A stretch of 64,000 nt of DNA from Xanthostigma xanthostigma (GCA_963575645.1 OY754468.1:26932465-26996464), one strand, 5' to 3'. Positions 13,401 to 21,629 are shown, counted from the stretch's first letter. A program made the numbers and translations. Notes: generated from the sequence alone by a model not told the origin.

Positions 13401-14338
13401 GCGATTTGCATCCAACCGAAAGCCGGACCGGTCAGTTCCTTATTATAATATTGTATTCGTCAGAACTAAATACGTATGTAAAATTTCAACTCGAATTTTC
13501 AACGCGAAATTGTTGAAAAAGCTATCGCAAGATTTAAAACAAAGTTATAAACAAACATAAACAAATAAAACCATTAAAAAAATTGTATCATTACGGTCAA
13601 GGCATACACTCCAAATAACGTAATAACACAAAAATATATAACATAGGTAATTTATACTAATATATAAAGTTGAAAAGTTTGTTTGTTCGCTTGGTTGAAC
13701 GCGCTAATCTCAGGAACTACTGGTTCGAATTGAAAACATTTTTTTTTGTTGGATAGTCCATTTATCGAAGAAGGCTGTAGGCTATAATAATATCACGCTA
13801 TAACTAATAGGACCGGAGCATCGATGAAAAATGTTGCAAAATATAACTCAAAATTTGCCCGTCCGACAAAAACTTTTGAACGGTAACTCCGATCATCATG
13901 AAATTTGGACACAAAATTCATTTCGGTAAACTAAGATGAACGTGCGTACTCATGTCCCTCCCCCCCGTTCGTTCTTATGCACCTGGGTGAAACCGGGCGG
14001 GACCGCTAGTATAATATAATACGATTAATATCAACGTTAAGTAGTAAAAATTTGAGTACGTAATTCCTAGCCTTGCAAGATTCGTGAGATTTGTCATAAA
14101 ATGATTATGCTGGCGGAAATCGATGTCTCCAATTTTAGCTTACTATACAATATCTGATTTATTAAAAAATGACAAAATTTGACAACATTGGCTATAATAA
14201 ATAAATTAATTTAAACTTACCAAAATCGGCTGCGCACACCTGCGACTGAGGATGCATAGGCCAACACGAACACGCTTCAGCATAATTCCATATCAATACT
14301 CCGCCCATCAAACTGATTATTAACAGCTTCAAATTCAT
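1320..14338 (-). CDS. Timp: Tissue inhibitor of metalloproteinases (TIMP), four coding exons
   Basis: Secreted inhibitor that blocks matrix metalloproteinases and related metalloproteases by wedging its N-terminal cysteine onto the catalytic zinc. Coding exons on the minus strand are 14338-14221, 11910-11831, 10718-10488 and 1517-1320. Intron phases are 1, 0, 0; all introns are GT/AG. The joined product is 208 aa. Residues 1-22 form a signal peptide (MNLKLLIISLMGGVLIWNYAEA); the mature protein starts CSCWPMHPQSQVC, the TIMP hallmark. Mature cysteines 1, 3, 13, 67, 93 and 118 match the three N-domain disulfides; GCNC leads into the C-domain. The mature length of 186 aa suits the family (about 184-194). 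The C-domain has eight cysteines, two more than the six usual in vertebrates. Introns are about 2.3, 1.1 and 9.0 kb and full of transposons. TIMPs are commonly nested antisense in Synapsin; that host gene is not seen here. Confidence 0.93.
1745..1800 (-). repeat. Repeat end shared, inverted, with 49968-50020
   Basis: The sequence TTAGGCGCGAA...GCTAAAGCGCC followed by a CTTGCTTTG block is the reverse complement of the end of the repeat at 49968-50020 (AAAGCGAGTACATATAGGCGC...CGCGCCTAA). It is therefore one end of a dispersed repeat, here in Timp intron 3. The rest of 1550-2790 shows nothing recognisable. Confidence 0.5.
2792..3329. mobile_element. hAT-type MITE rich in TATCCG motifs, perfect 8-bp duplication
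   Basis: Ends TAGTGATATGCCGAATATCC and (reverse complement) TAGTGATGTGCCGGATCG; flanks ATACCTAC at 2784-2791 and 3330-3337 are identical. The sub-terminal regions are packed with CCGTATCCG/CGGATATCCG repeats, typical of transposase-binding arrays. It is 538 bp with no coding frame, in Timp intron 3. Confidence 0.85.
3105..3207. repeat. Hairpin inside the hAT MITE
   Basis: CACATCGATCTTTGGAAAGA... at 3105-3138 is the reverse complement of ...CTTTCCAAAGGTCGATGTG at 3174-3207, separated by about 35 bp. It may be a small foldback element nested in the 2792-3329 MITE or part of its own structure. Confidence 0.6.
3573..3663. repeat. Minisatellite of GGATATTTTGTCGGG units
   Basis: About six imperfect 15-20-bp copies of GGATATTTTGTCGGG stand head to tail, with variants TTTCGTC, TTTTGTCCG and TGTTTTGTC. 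There is no coding potential. Confidence 0.75.
4677..5399. mobile_element. Inverted-repeat element carrying a tandem array
   Basis: Long terminal inverted repeats enclose an array. 4677-4800 (AAATTCGGGTTATTATACAC, GGTCACCTGGTTTTTTGG, TCTAGAAAATCGAAAAAT, GGCGGATTTATGGAAAAAAA) returns as its reverse complement at about 5267-5399. Arms of about 125 bp flank about 470 bp of mostly tandem repeats. No transposase is present. The shape recalls foldback elements or MITEs with internal satellites. A related array at 58.7 kb and a shared module at 47.05 kb show the family is dispersed. Confidence 0.7.
4905..5266. repeat. 37-bp tandem array with a 157-bp higher-order period
   Basis: Seven full units of CCGGGGTGAACGATAAACGG + GTATGCGAATTGTAATT (37 bp) and a partial eighth. 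After the third and sixth units comes a 46-bp insert (CTCGCAGTGAAACGGGAAG..., then AGTTTTTAAAAAAACAATT), making a three-unit-plus-spacer block of about 157 bp. The open minus-strand frame over 4869-5195 is a by-product of the periodicity, not a gene. Confidence 0.85.
5476..5589 (+). repeat. Dispersed repeat, inverted copy at 59710-59823
   Basis: CTAAAGACTTTTCTTTGTTT ... GATGGTCACCGCAAAGCATT ... CAACAGATGGCAATAACTT matches the reverse complement of 59710-59823 over about 114 bp with few differences. The family is unknown. Confidence 0.7.
5769..6299. mobile_element. Long palindromic MITE, copy 1
   Basis: The left half (ACCCCGCACAA...ATGGGATTTGGTTCTC...GATCAAAAATGG) is mirrored by the right half (CCATTGTCGATCAA...GAGAACCAAAT...TTGTGCTGTGT). 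The arms exceed 200 bp around a centre with TTTTATACAGGGCAACACCT. A second copy of the same element is at 22575-23095. No coding frame. Confidence 0.75.
6300..8150. other. Timp intron 3 sequence without recognised features
   Basis: AT-rich, with no credible exon, splice-bounded frame or complete repeat seen. Around 7925-7965 GTGCGGAGCCGCGGGAAGCG + GCTAGTTAG looks like the end of a dispersed retroelement (GC-rich tail at a CTAG target), but I could not delimit it. Confidence 0.4.
8311..8437 (+). repeat. Dispersed repeat, inverted copy near 49243-49372
   Basis: The block GATTGAAACCAAATTTTGGG + AGGATGTTTGATA, followed by CATGCGC and AGAGATATA, is the reverse complement of sequence at 49243-49372 (CATGCGCC, CATCCTCCCAAAATTTGGTT, TCAATCCG). 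It is part of a larger unidentified repeat starting near 8200. Confidence 0.55.
8664..8720 (+). repeat. Repeat with a tRNA-like A box, second copy at 37466-37520
   Basis: TCCTGTAGCTCAATTGGCTGGA contains a good Pol III A-box match (TAGCTCAATTGG). No B box follows; a T run comes instead. A diverged copy at 37466-37520 shares the flanks (GACAATATTTTCGAAGTT) and CCAATTAGCTGGATTTTTTT. It is probably a decayed SINE-like repeat rather than a tRNA gene. Confidence 0.4.
9239..10080. mobile_element. Palindromic MITE split by a hAT insertion
   Basis: ACCATAGAGATATAAGTA...TAGAGTACGCTAGCGAGT before 9278 pairs with ACTCGCGGACTCTATAGTTA...CATCTCTATGGT ending near 10078. The inner arms also pair (AAGTGAAAGTGTGCAGTTCA with the complement of CGCAGACACTTTCAAGGC). 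Removing the hAT element 9279-9814 restores one palindrome of about 300 bp. It lies in Timp intron 3. Confidence 0.65.
9279..9814. mobile_element. hAT-type MITE nested in a palindromic MITE
   Basis: Ends TAGAGATGAGATAAACGGG and (reverse complement) TAGGGTTGGGTAACTCAG; flanking GCGAGTAC at 9271-9278 and GCGAGTAT at 9815-9822 agree in 7 of 8 bases. Internal AGCCGGCTC/GAACCGGTTC and GAGTCAACTGAGCC motifs repeat on both sides. No transposase frame. Confidence 0.72.
10263..10409 (+). pseudogene. 3' end of an RTE-type LINE reverse transcriptase
   Basis: The frame reads GYRNRGRPNISWRRTVREVM, then EQRTI, a stop, and MTKDRTRFKIFVEVRF before TAA. The pattern GRPxxSWRRTV...DRxRFKxFV is the C-terminal end of RTE-clade reverse transcriptases. 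One internal TGA (codon 26) breaks it, and everything upstream is lost, as in a 5'-truncated copy. A (TTA)n run follows 14 bp after the stop, the usual RTE tail. It lies antisense to Timp in intron 3. Confidence 0.7.
10423..10455. repeat. (TTA)n microsatellite, LINE tail
   Basis: Eleven TTA units directly follow the RTE-like coding end. The repeat stops 32 bp from the Timp exon 3 donor site (10487). Confidence 0.9.
10488..10718 (-). CDS. Timp: Timp exon 3: rest of the N-domain
   Basis: 231 nt (77 codons) between aattcacag| and GAG|gtttgt, phase 0 at both ends. It carries STCGVEL, LITGKVV, YVNLCNFVKPWSEIT and GCNCE, the best conserved TIMP blocks, including Cys67, Cys93, Cys118 and Cys120 of the mature protein. 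Its GC content is clearly above its surroundings. A 71-codon plus-strand frame over the same bases is only its shadow. Confidence 0.93.
11606..11738. mobile_element. Mariner-like MITE flanked by TA
   Basis: TATAGAGAGGGTTTCAAAAG + TTCCGGAACGGCTTAATATT at the left is mirrored by AATATTAAGCCGTTCCGGGA + CTTTTGAAACACCCGGTATA. Arms of about 50 bp, centre about 30 bp, TA at both ends. It sits in Timp intron 2, about 90 bp from exon 2. Confidence 0.75.
11831..11910 (-). CDS. Timp: Timp exon 2
   Basis: 80 nt between ttgttacag| and |gtaagtgg. It completes a Val codon split with exon 1 and adds 26 codons (mature residues 18-44, from VIVAKVRHVI to RKEFK). It matches the TIMP N-domain beta-barrel segment with its V-x-A-K pattern. 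It is too short to be noticed as an ORF; splice sites and phase (1 in, 0 out) support it. Confidence 0.88.
12135..12341. mobile_element. Palindromic MITE in Timp intron 1
   Basis: CAATAAATAAAAT...GACCAATTTTTCAGACAATT...ATATTGACAAAAAT, ending inside with TCCGGATTTGGA, returns inverted as TCCAAATCCGGA...TTTTTGTCAATAT...GGCTGAAAAATTGGTC...TTTATTTATTG. A piece of its left flank (AATCTTTAGTTAACGTCTGA) recurs near 15191, so the family is repeated. Confidence 0.7.
13657..14012 (+). repeat. Dispersed repeat ending CGGGCGGGACCGCTAGT
   Basis: It begins near TATAAAGTTGAAAAGTTTGT and ends with GTGAAACCGGGCGGGACCGC + TAGT before an AT-rich microsatellite. The internal GCGCTAATCTCAGGAACTAC + TGGTTCGAATTGAAAA is a motif I recognise as highly repeated in arthropod genomes. 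It has no ORF. It may be a non-autonomous retroelement or Helitron; the class is not decided here. It ends 209 bp from Timp exon 1. Confidence 0.6.
14221..14338 (-). CDS. Timp: Timp exon 1: signal peptide and CSC motif
   Basis: 118 nt from ATG (14338-14336) to donor G|gtaagt. It encodes the 22-residue signal peptide (hydrophobic LLIISLMGGVLIW core, AEA before the cut) and 17 mature residues from Cys1 to AADF. It ends after the first base of the next codon (phase 1). The ATG is the first one after the apparent 5' UTR acceptor and is followed directly by the hydrophobic stretch, which fixes the start. Confidence 0.92.
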
Positions 14339-14341
14339 TTT

Positions 14342-14392
14342 CTGTAACAAGAAGATATTCTAGTTAATAGTGGTCTTAACACTCTTAACTAC
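14342..14392 (-). other. Possible 51-nt mini-intron in the Timp 5' UTR
   Basis: On the minus strand ATTACAG|GTAGTT opens and CTTGTTACAG| closes a 51-nt stretch that ends three bases before the start codon. An internal CTATTAAC could serve as branch point. The length is near the lower limit for insect introns. This is inferred from sequence only. Confidence 0.4.
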
Positions 14393-14455
14393 CTGTAATA
14401 TTTTACAGTGGTTATGGACGTGAGAATAGCCCCAGCTTGTATAGTAATGCTGTTG

Positions 14456-14466
14456 TTTATATAAAG
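14456..14466 (-). promoter_or_regulatory. Candidate TATA box of Timp
   Basis: CTTTATATAAA on the minus strand lies about 120 bp upstream of the Timp ATG, or about 65 bp upstream of the candidate mini-intron donor. Transcription would start near 14430. No initiator was recognised with confidence. Confidence 0.4.
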
Positions 14467-14616
14467 CGTTACCATGGCTCTTGCATTACAAACCCCCACT
14501 TAATCACATTCTAATTTAGGAACTGGTGAAATGGATTTTAATATATTAATTGGTTAAAAATAAATTAATTGAACACATGAATTGGCACTAGGCCCAAATA
14601 AGACGAGTCTTAACAG

Positions 14617-14888
14617 CATTGGCGTAGCAAGAGGGGAGGCCAGGTGGACCTGACCCACCTTAGAATCCTCATGGCCCACCCTAGAAAAATAATGGTTCAC
14701 GTACAAATAACAAGATAAATCTACAATAAACTACATATTTTTGTCGTGAAATTTCTTCAGAAAGTCGTGTTGATCGATTTCGCTTCTATGAACAGTTTTC
14801 AAATTATTTATAAGTGGCAGCTGATAATGGTAGGTAGAGTTGAAAATTTGCCCCTCCCCCCTAGGATAAAATCGTTGCTACGCCGATG
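14617..14888. mobile_element. hAT-type MITE, perfect 8-bp duplication
   Basis: Ends CATTGGCGTAGCAAGAGGGG and (reverse complement) CATCGGCGTAGCAACGATTT, flanked by CTTAACAG at 14609-14616 and 14889-14896. It is 272 bp and starts about 280 bp upstream of the Timp ATG, so it lies just outside the likely promoter. Confidence 0.87.
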
Positions 14889-14899
14889 CTTAACAGTAA

Positions 14900-15794
14900 G
14901 TGTCATAACCAACTCTCGCACGGACGCTATTCTACAGCAATAGGTCAAGCCACAGTTGTTTAAAATTGAGTAAAATTTCAAATTAAAAAGTTTGACTTAC
15001 TGTTGAAAGCCTCCTTAGAGACCGAAATATTGCAGAATACCGTCTGATTCTGCAAACGGTTCTAAGGAGGAGCAAATTTAAATTCTTATGACATTATTAA
15101 TCAAAAAGTGTGTTTAAAAACCAGTTCGAAATATTTTAGAAATGTATGAAGTCTCGGCACATGTGTAGCAGAATAACATAAGTTATCCAAATCTTTGATT
15201 AACGTCTGATTAGAATTCTTCAATATACTACATTTACAATAACAGTAATAGGCATTTTTTGTTTTATTATTTTTTATTATAACTATATTAGCTGTCAAAA
15301 ATAATAAAATAAAACTGTTTATAAAAATGAAACTACTGAACACATTTATGTGGATTTAAATAGGGTTCTGGTCTGATAATAAACAAAGTGAATAAAATAT
15401 AATCCAAGCAATCCGACCAAAATTGCGATCTGTAGAGTCGTGACATACATACGTACAGACCAACCGATAACTGCTGTTTGTAATTTTCATTTACAATTTT
15501 TATATTACTTATGAACTCGAATTGATTTAAAATGGTTCTATTTTATAGATCAGAATCTCCTCTTTTCAAAAAGCTTCAATTTGAATGGATTTCGTGTGAA
15601 ATTAACTTAGATATAACTTCTTATATGAACGAAAGTCAGCTCTGACGCACAAAGCGATAATAAATAAAGAGAAAATAGTTATATGATAATAAATAGAAAC
15701 ATTTTTTAATATGTATCAATATCAAATCTAGTTTGTACCAAATATTTCCTTTTTCATGAAAAAGTTGTTTCGGTCTAAAGTATATTTTGAAGTG
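14900..15794. other. No gene seen; fragment of the intron-1 MITE family
   Basis: AT-rich. 15185-15230 repeats the flank of the 12135-12341 palindrome. A short inverted pair, GCCTCCTTAGAGACCG near 15009 and CGGTTCTAAGGAGG near 15057, marks a small foldback. Nothing else is recognisable. Confidence 0.4.
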
Positions 15795-16053
15795 TTAAAG
15801 AGCGTGAACACTTATCCAGTACGAATCAGGACATTACGAACCTCCAACCTGCACTCTAGAATAGCACGAACCGCAATATTTAGTGTATGTTCCGTGTGCG
15901 GCAGATATTTTACTGTTTTAAAGCAGTAAGTATGCAACATGGACATGTGTAGTTCGGTGGAAGAATTTTTCATTTTGACGATGTTGAGTGAAGAGGAGGA
16001 AGAGAAAAAAGGTTTTGGGTAAACCCTATTAGTGAAAATTGATTAATGAAAAC

Positions 16054-16892
16054 CAGAGCTGGGCGGTACTGAGTACAAGTACTTGGAAAAAGTACTTTAA
16101 GTACATATTTTTGTACTTTGTACTTTGTATTCCGAGTACTTTTAAAAATTGTACTTGGTACTTGTACTTGTAACGATCTGTTGAATGTACTTTGTACTTT
16201 CAGCTTGTTTCTAAGGTACAAGTACATTAAAATACACTTTTATGAAGAAAGAAGTCTTGTGTAGAAGTTTTAAAAATTAGGCGTTTTTTTTAGTTTGCGA
16301 TTTTTCCATAAAGAATCGCTACTTTCTTGTGAACATTTCTGGGTACCCTGTTTGTTCCAAGCAGCCAGCAAACGGTAACGAAACCGTCAACTGCATGCGC
16401 AGTAGCTAAAAAGATACTGGAACACGTTTTAGCTATCTGCGCATGATGGTGACGGTTTCGTTACCGTTTGCTGGCTGCTTGGAACAAACCTATTAATGCA
16501 GGGTTTCTTGAAACATTGCTTTTTGTCTTTATTTAGTTGTTTATTTTTCTATTTTCAGTATTTTCATTTTTTTGTTTTTGTATTAATTCACATTTAATAT
16601 AAATAAAATATAATTCATAAAAACATTTTGTGCGTACGTCACTCTCTGTGTATTTTAATTTCATAAATAATCGAGCTTGTAGGGTTTGTTTGTAGTTTGT
16701 ACCACAAAGGTGTACTGAGGCTGGGTGTACCACATTGTGTCCAATGTACTTGTAAAAAGTACTCGTAAAATCCAAGTACTTGTACTCAGTACTTAGTCAA
16801 GTACTTTGTACTTTGTACTTATTGGATGAAAATGGAAAGTACTTTGTACTTGGTACTCCAAGTACATTTTCATTGTACTTGGCCCAGCTCTG
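16054..16892. mobile_element. hAT-type MITE full of AGTACTTG motifs, perfect 8-bp duplication
   Basis: Ends CAGAGCTGGGCGGTACTGAG and (reverse complement) CAGAGCTGGGCCAAGTACAA, flanked by ATGAAAAC at 16046-16053 and 16893-16900. Both sub-terminal regions hold many AAGTACTTG/TTTGTACTT repeats, probably transposase sites. 839 bp, no transposase. It is inserted in the Harbinger-like element and itself carries a palindromic MITE at 16347-16490. Confidence 0.88.
16347..16490. mobile_element. Palindromic MITE inside the hAT MITE
   Basis: TTTGTTCCAAGCAGCCAGCA + AACGGTAACGAAACCGTCA and its reverse complement form arms of about 60 bp, near-perfect, around a centre of about 30 bp. TA precedes the left end and follows the right one, hinting at a Tc1/mariner-type MITE. 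A diverged half copy is at 36795-36860. Confidence 0.75.
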
Positions 16893-17082
16893 ATGAAAAC
16901 GACACATCACTAGCGCACTATAGATCGGTTCAGCAAGATTAAACAGAAATTTCAGGCGACTGTCTGACGGTTGTCGCTGGTTGCAGGTTCTGATCGAATG
17001 TGCGCAACTCCATTAAATAACATGGGCACGTTTACGAACATACTTTTCTAGTCCGTGCTGGATAAGTATGTGCGGTCTTTTA

Positions 17083-18016
17083 TACCTCGATTTCGATTTT
17101 CTTTCTTAAAATGGTTGTTGATAATTGCAGTATTTTTCTTTTACGAATTAACTGTAATAATTGGGATAATTCTTGTACTTTTAAAACTTCTTGGGTCTCT
17201 GCTTCTTGGTTTCCAAGTTTCCAAGAACGACACTTCGCCCGCTACCACATTGACTTTGATAATTGTCTATGGCCGTTGTAGACGAAAGAACAGGTAGAAA
17301 TATCGATGTACTACGGTATAATAATACGTCTGGAAACCAAGACGATGCGGAAAAACTAATATACAAAATAATTAAAAATAATACTAATAAAACAATATTT
17401 TTTCAAGCTGTATATTGAATCAACTCAGTCGTGATCAATTGTTACATTGTTTGTATTTCTGAAGCGTGAATTTTATACTTTACAAATTACACAAACACAG
17501 AAAGTGTACGACTAACATTAAACAGGTAAAATAATTCTGCACATATACTACGAGCAGCCAGATCTAGCACACATCTCCTTACATATGAAGTCATTGTCGG
17601 ATATCGAAACTGTCCAAAAGTGCAAATAGAATCAATATCGTTAAAAGTGTAAAATTCTACCTCAAAATAGAACTTGAAGAAATTAAAACCTGATTAGGAA
17701 AAAGTAAGAAACAAGTTTCCAATATGGAAAGACGTTAGTTTTGACTACTTTTCATAATATTAGAAGCTTGTTGTCTACCTTTTAGTAGAGTTTCAGTTTT
17801 TTAAACTTTTATTTAATTTAGAACTTTTCATCGGACAGGCAACAATCCGCTTCATTTGATATCTCCCAGGATATCTTTTTTCCGTAGTCAATAATTTGCG
17901 TTTACCATCCACCACGCTGTATCCTGGAAGACGTAGGAGGCCATTCATTAATTACATAAGGAAGATTTTGGACAAAAAAAGTGTGTGTGTGTCAGCTCCG
18001 ACGCACGACTGAATGA
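17083..18016. other. No gene recognised
   Basis: AT-rich with scattered short frames only. An 80-codon plus-strand frame at 17055-17297 is hydrophobic and low-complexity, starts inside the Harbinger-like element, and has no splice or promoter context. Confidence 0.4.
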
Positions 18017-18341
18017 TATCCCATCTAAAACATAAATGTGAAAAAGGGAGCCAAGTTCAATATAAAGAATATTATTTCCATAGTGTGAAAAATACAAAAT
18101 GAATTGAGATCCAAAAAGGGTGCCAAGTTTTCACTTGGCAAGTTGTCACACATATAAACATGAAGTTTAGGTATAAATCATAATATAAAACACGAAAACT
18201 TGCCAAGTGAAAACTTTACACCTTTTTTAGATCTCAATTCTTTTTGTACTGAGATATGACTAAATTTTTCACAGTATGAAAATATTATTCTTGATATTGA
18301 ACTTGGTTCCTTTGTTCACATTTATGTTTTTGATGGGATAG
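18017..18341. mobile_element. Palindromic MITE
   Basis: TATCCCATCTAAAACATAAA..., GAGCCAAGTTCAATAT, GAATTGAGATCCAAAAAGG and CTTGGCAAG in the left half are mirrored in the right half, ending AAACTTGCC..., ATATTGAACTTGGTTCC, ATTTATGTTTTTGATGGGAT. Arms are about 110-150 bp. No coding frame. Confidence 0.75.
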
Positions 18342-19500
18342 TACATAATATATACAAGATTAGTTTAGCATCGCACTAGTGTAATGTATTCTATCTCATT
18401 CTTTCGCATGTTAAATCCTACAGCTTCATATTATGTTTGTCTCTTTTGAAGCGGACGAGCGTAACGCCTCATTTGAACCGGTGGAGTGTAAATCCTCACC
18501 AATTGATTTTACTACTCATAAAATTTCCGTACCGGACCTTATAACTCAAAATCGTTTCTTAAGGACTAAACTCCAAAAAGGAAAAAAATCGGTCGCCAAA
18601 TTTGCCGCCCCTAAAATCTGCCGCCCTAGACTCAAGACTACTTAGCCTGCTAGTAAATATGCTACTGGGTTCAGTATTTTAAAAGCTCCGTAGGAACAGA
18701 TTCAATATTGATAGTACCCATACATCCATAAACTGTTAAAATCGCCTACTATATAATTATTAATACATCGCTTTAAGCTCACTTATTAAAAGTGTGTTTA
18801 AATTCTTGTTCACATTCGATGTACCTGACACAAATTGGTGTGTGTTAATGAATTTATCTGAATGTAGACCTGAGTACTGTATGTGATCGTACAAAAACAC
18901 CGCATACGCTTTCGGTTTTCTCAACAAGTTCAAAGAGGTCTGTGCAGAAACGTAGTTATAGCACAAGAATAAATAAGCAACCAGAAGTATAACTATCACG
19001 CGCTTTATTCCTTCCTCTAATCTCGGTGTTAATACAAGATTCTATCCTGAAACAGTCAGCGCTGTATCGTATCGAGTGTCGGAAGGTTTACAGCCAATTG
19101 TTTTTTATACTTCAGGTTTAATAAGACATTTTATCTAATAATTTTAACTAGATACTTGTTTGGTTTGTCATTCCTAAGGTATTCGCGGGTTCACGGCTTG
19201 GCGCCTGAACAGCGACTCGTACGGGAACTCAGTATGTGGTGACATTGTGGAATACAGACATATTAATTGTTCAGTGTTCATTATTTTATTATATATTCTT
19301 CATATTAATCATTTTATATTAACTATTATCTTATCCGTTATTAAAACAAAATAATTCCCATTAACTTGGAGACGACGAAATCGTTCAATCCTTGTTTTAT
19401 TTCATTACATATTAAGACAAATAGGAACCAGTCTGTCAAAATTTAAACTATTAATAAATATTTGACAACTATACCTACCTTAAAATGGCCCGATTAGGAC
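18342..19500. other. No gene recognised
   Basis: Short frames at 18433-18645 (plus) and 18760-18999 (minus) have no family resemblance. The latter begins with a hydrophobic stretch that could pass for a signal peptide, but has no promoter, Kozak or splice support. Confidence 0.35.
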
Positions 19501-19503
19501 TAT

Positions 19504-19720
19504 TTTAAAAAATTGGTTGTCTGTAAAGTCGGTTTACGGGCGATAGTTTTACGTGATAACGTATTCCTCTCGAATATCATATTTAATAATACATTACTGA
19601 GCTCTCGCTTGCAGGCACAGGGTCAGGCGGAACGTTACACTTTTTCGTGCGTGCAGCTGGTGTTTCATCAATTTATATGACGTTATCACGTCAAAAGACT
19701 TCGTGCAGTGATGAATTTTT
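19504..19720 (-). repeat. Dispersed ACGTGATAACGT repeat, copy 1
   Basis: AATTGGTTGTCTGTAAAGTC + GGTTTACGGGCGATAGTTTT, TACGTGATAACGTATTCC and TCAGGCGGAACGTTACACTT...GACGTTATCACGTCAAAA match the reverse complement of 30922-31075. Here one GGCGGAACGTTACAC module is present; the 30.6-31.0 kb copy has three. Confidence 0.7.
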
Positions 19721-19782
19721 AACATGTGGACCTAATTTCGTTTAAATCGATGAAGACTGCCGAGAGTTATCGCGCTATATAC

Positions 19783-19880
19783 AGAGTGACCGGTAATTGC
19801 TCATATTCCTTTCGGGAGAAGAAACTATGATTAATTTGGAATTATTTTAATCTCTAACACTTGGGGGTTGGAAATGTTTC
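19783..19880 (+). repeat. Partial copy of the GTGACCGG MITE family
   Basis: AGAGTGACCGGTAATTGCTC + ATATTCCTTTCGGGAGAAGA followed by TTGGGGGTTGGAAATG matches the left ends of the elements at 44452 and 52475. The rest is missing. Confidence 0.65.
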
Positions 19881-20537
19881 ACGAACCTGACGCTATTTAT
19901 ACAGTGCATTTAATGCTTAATAAAATATGTTTATTATGTTATTACATAACGAAGTTTCACCATGGATGGGATCCGTCCTTTTTACCATTTTGGTACGTAA
20001 CCTTGAAAAAGGTAGTCTTCTCGTTAGGTCGCGCCGTTCGAAGTTTATTTCACATGAAAGCTGCACCAATTTGCTCGCGAGTCATGCATCAGCTTTGCGT
20101 CTGGCAGCTCTATTATATTTGTAGCCTCATAAGCTCTGCTTTATACATGGATTGTGTAACGAGTGCAACCGTATTAAATTTTACGGGTTCACTGGCACAT
20201 AACATGTAGGTAACTCTATACAAGAGGTTCGACTCTCAACTGTAATAGATTACACGACAGCAAACTTCTGAAGTTCTGAATAATACATTTTAGTTTATAC
20301 AGAATGTCTCCGAATTTTTTTCTTTACTTAATTATTTTGCGTAATGTTAAATACTTTCAAATATTCATAGAGTACCTATATAGATGGTAAGACTAAAAGC
20401 TAAAGTTGGCTATTATTGTTGTTACAATACACCAATTAATTATTACAATGCTATATAAGTAAAATTTATTTTCAAATAAAATCATCGTCGAGATTCTAAC
20501 CCGAATCCTTTCCCTATCGTTTCGCCTAGGTAAAGAC

Positions 20538-20992
20538 CGCTGCACACGAGGTTGGAAACATTGCTAGAAACACTGCCTGGACTTCTGCTGTCCGGTAGGC
20601 TGGGTACGAGGCTGGAAATGACGTCACTACTAGCCTGCTAGCTCGCTAGATAGATTTTAAAATTAAAAGAGGGGCTTTTTTCTTACTAGGTCCTCTGCTT
20701 GCTCTGAGAAAGAACCAATCAGGAAACAATATCTTGTCACGTGGGCGACATGAACAAACGCTTACAAACCAACATTGTGTCGTTCTGCTCAGAGTCAAAC
20801 AACAGATACGTTTTGCTCTGTGTTTATATTTGAACTGTCACTGCGCGCGCACCAGATCTATCCTAAAAACAAGCTTGGAAAGACGTCTCGTGTGAAACGA
20901 GCAAAAAAAAGCAATTAAAACAGTCAGCGCTAGAAAACTAGTAGTCAAATATAGCAAGGAATCTAGCGACAAATTCAGCCTCGTGTGCTGGC
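20538..20992. mobile_element. DNA transposon remnant with GCACACGAGG terminal repeats
   Basis: CGCTGCACACGAGGTTGGAA at the left and (reverse complement) GCCAGCACACGAGGCTGAAT at the right form imperfect inverted repeats about 455 bp apart. Flanks share only TAAA, so the target duplication is unclear. No transposase frame and the superfamily is undecided. Confidence 0.5.
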
Positions 20993-21629
20993 TAAACACT
21001 TCAAAACGAAAACGTCATCCGTCCTTGTCGCACTCATTGTACTCTAATTCTATCTCAAATTGCAAATTCAGTGGTTATAAAAAATTAATATTTCAAATAA
21101 ATATATTTTTGATGACATTAACTATGTAAATAAATTACCAAAGATCGGAGCACCTGGAGTATAGCAAGACGCAAAGATAAACTATCTAAGGTATTAAAAG
21201 TTTTTACACATATTTATTTATTTAGGTATTATAAGGAAATATTTTAGTGTCACAGTGTAAAAATTGTGAGACAACTGAAAGTGTACAAATGTGCTTTGAA
21301 ATGAACATGAATAATGCCGATTTCGATAAAGCTTAAATACATTATACATATAAAGCTGTAAGTGTTGAGATTAATAAAGTTTTGGAAGATTAGTAAGTTA
21401 TAGCAACAGTTGTAGTAAGAAACGCGTTGTCTGTGTCTAGTCTGTTTCACTGATTAAATTTGAATTTTAATATATGTGATAGAAAAATTTCAATAAAGAA
21501 TTTCAGAAAAGCTACCAGGAATAGCATTTTTTTCAGAAACGACTATCCTTAGATTGTGACTATATAATTTACGATTTCCATACATCAGGAGCAATCTAAT
21601 GTCTTATTCAAACTCCCTATCATCTAGCA

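Larger units (their letters stand above)
15798..17079. mobile_element. Harbinger-like element, interrupted by a hAT MITE
   Basis: Ends AAGAGCGTGAACACTTATCC and (reverse complement) AAGACCGCACATACTTATCC are inverted repeats. TTA stands at 15795-15797 and 17080-17082, the 3-bp target duplication of PIF/Harbinger elements. The only coding hint is a short MLSEEEEEKKGFG frame at 15979. Related ends occur at 53.56, 53.93 and 55.52 kb. Without the inserted hAT (16054-16892) it would be about 440 bp. Confidence 0.65.

Noticed and set aside
17055-17297. 80-codon hydrophobic frame that might be a membrane peptide
   Set aside because: It is low-complexity, begins inside a Harbinger-like element and has no supporting signal.
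18760-18999. Minus-strand frame starting with a signal-peptide-like stretch
   Set aside because: No family match, no splice partner, no conserved features; hydrophobic starts are frequent by chance in AT-rich DNA.
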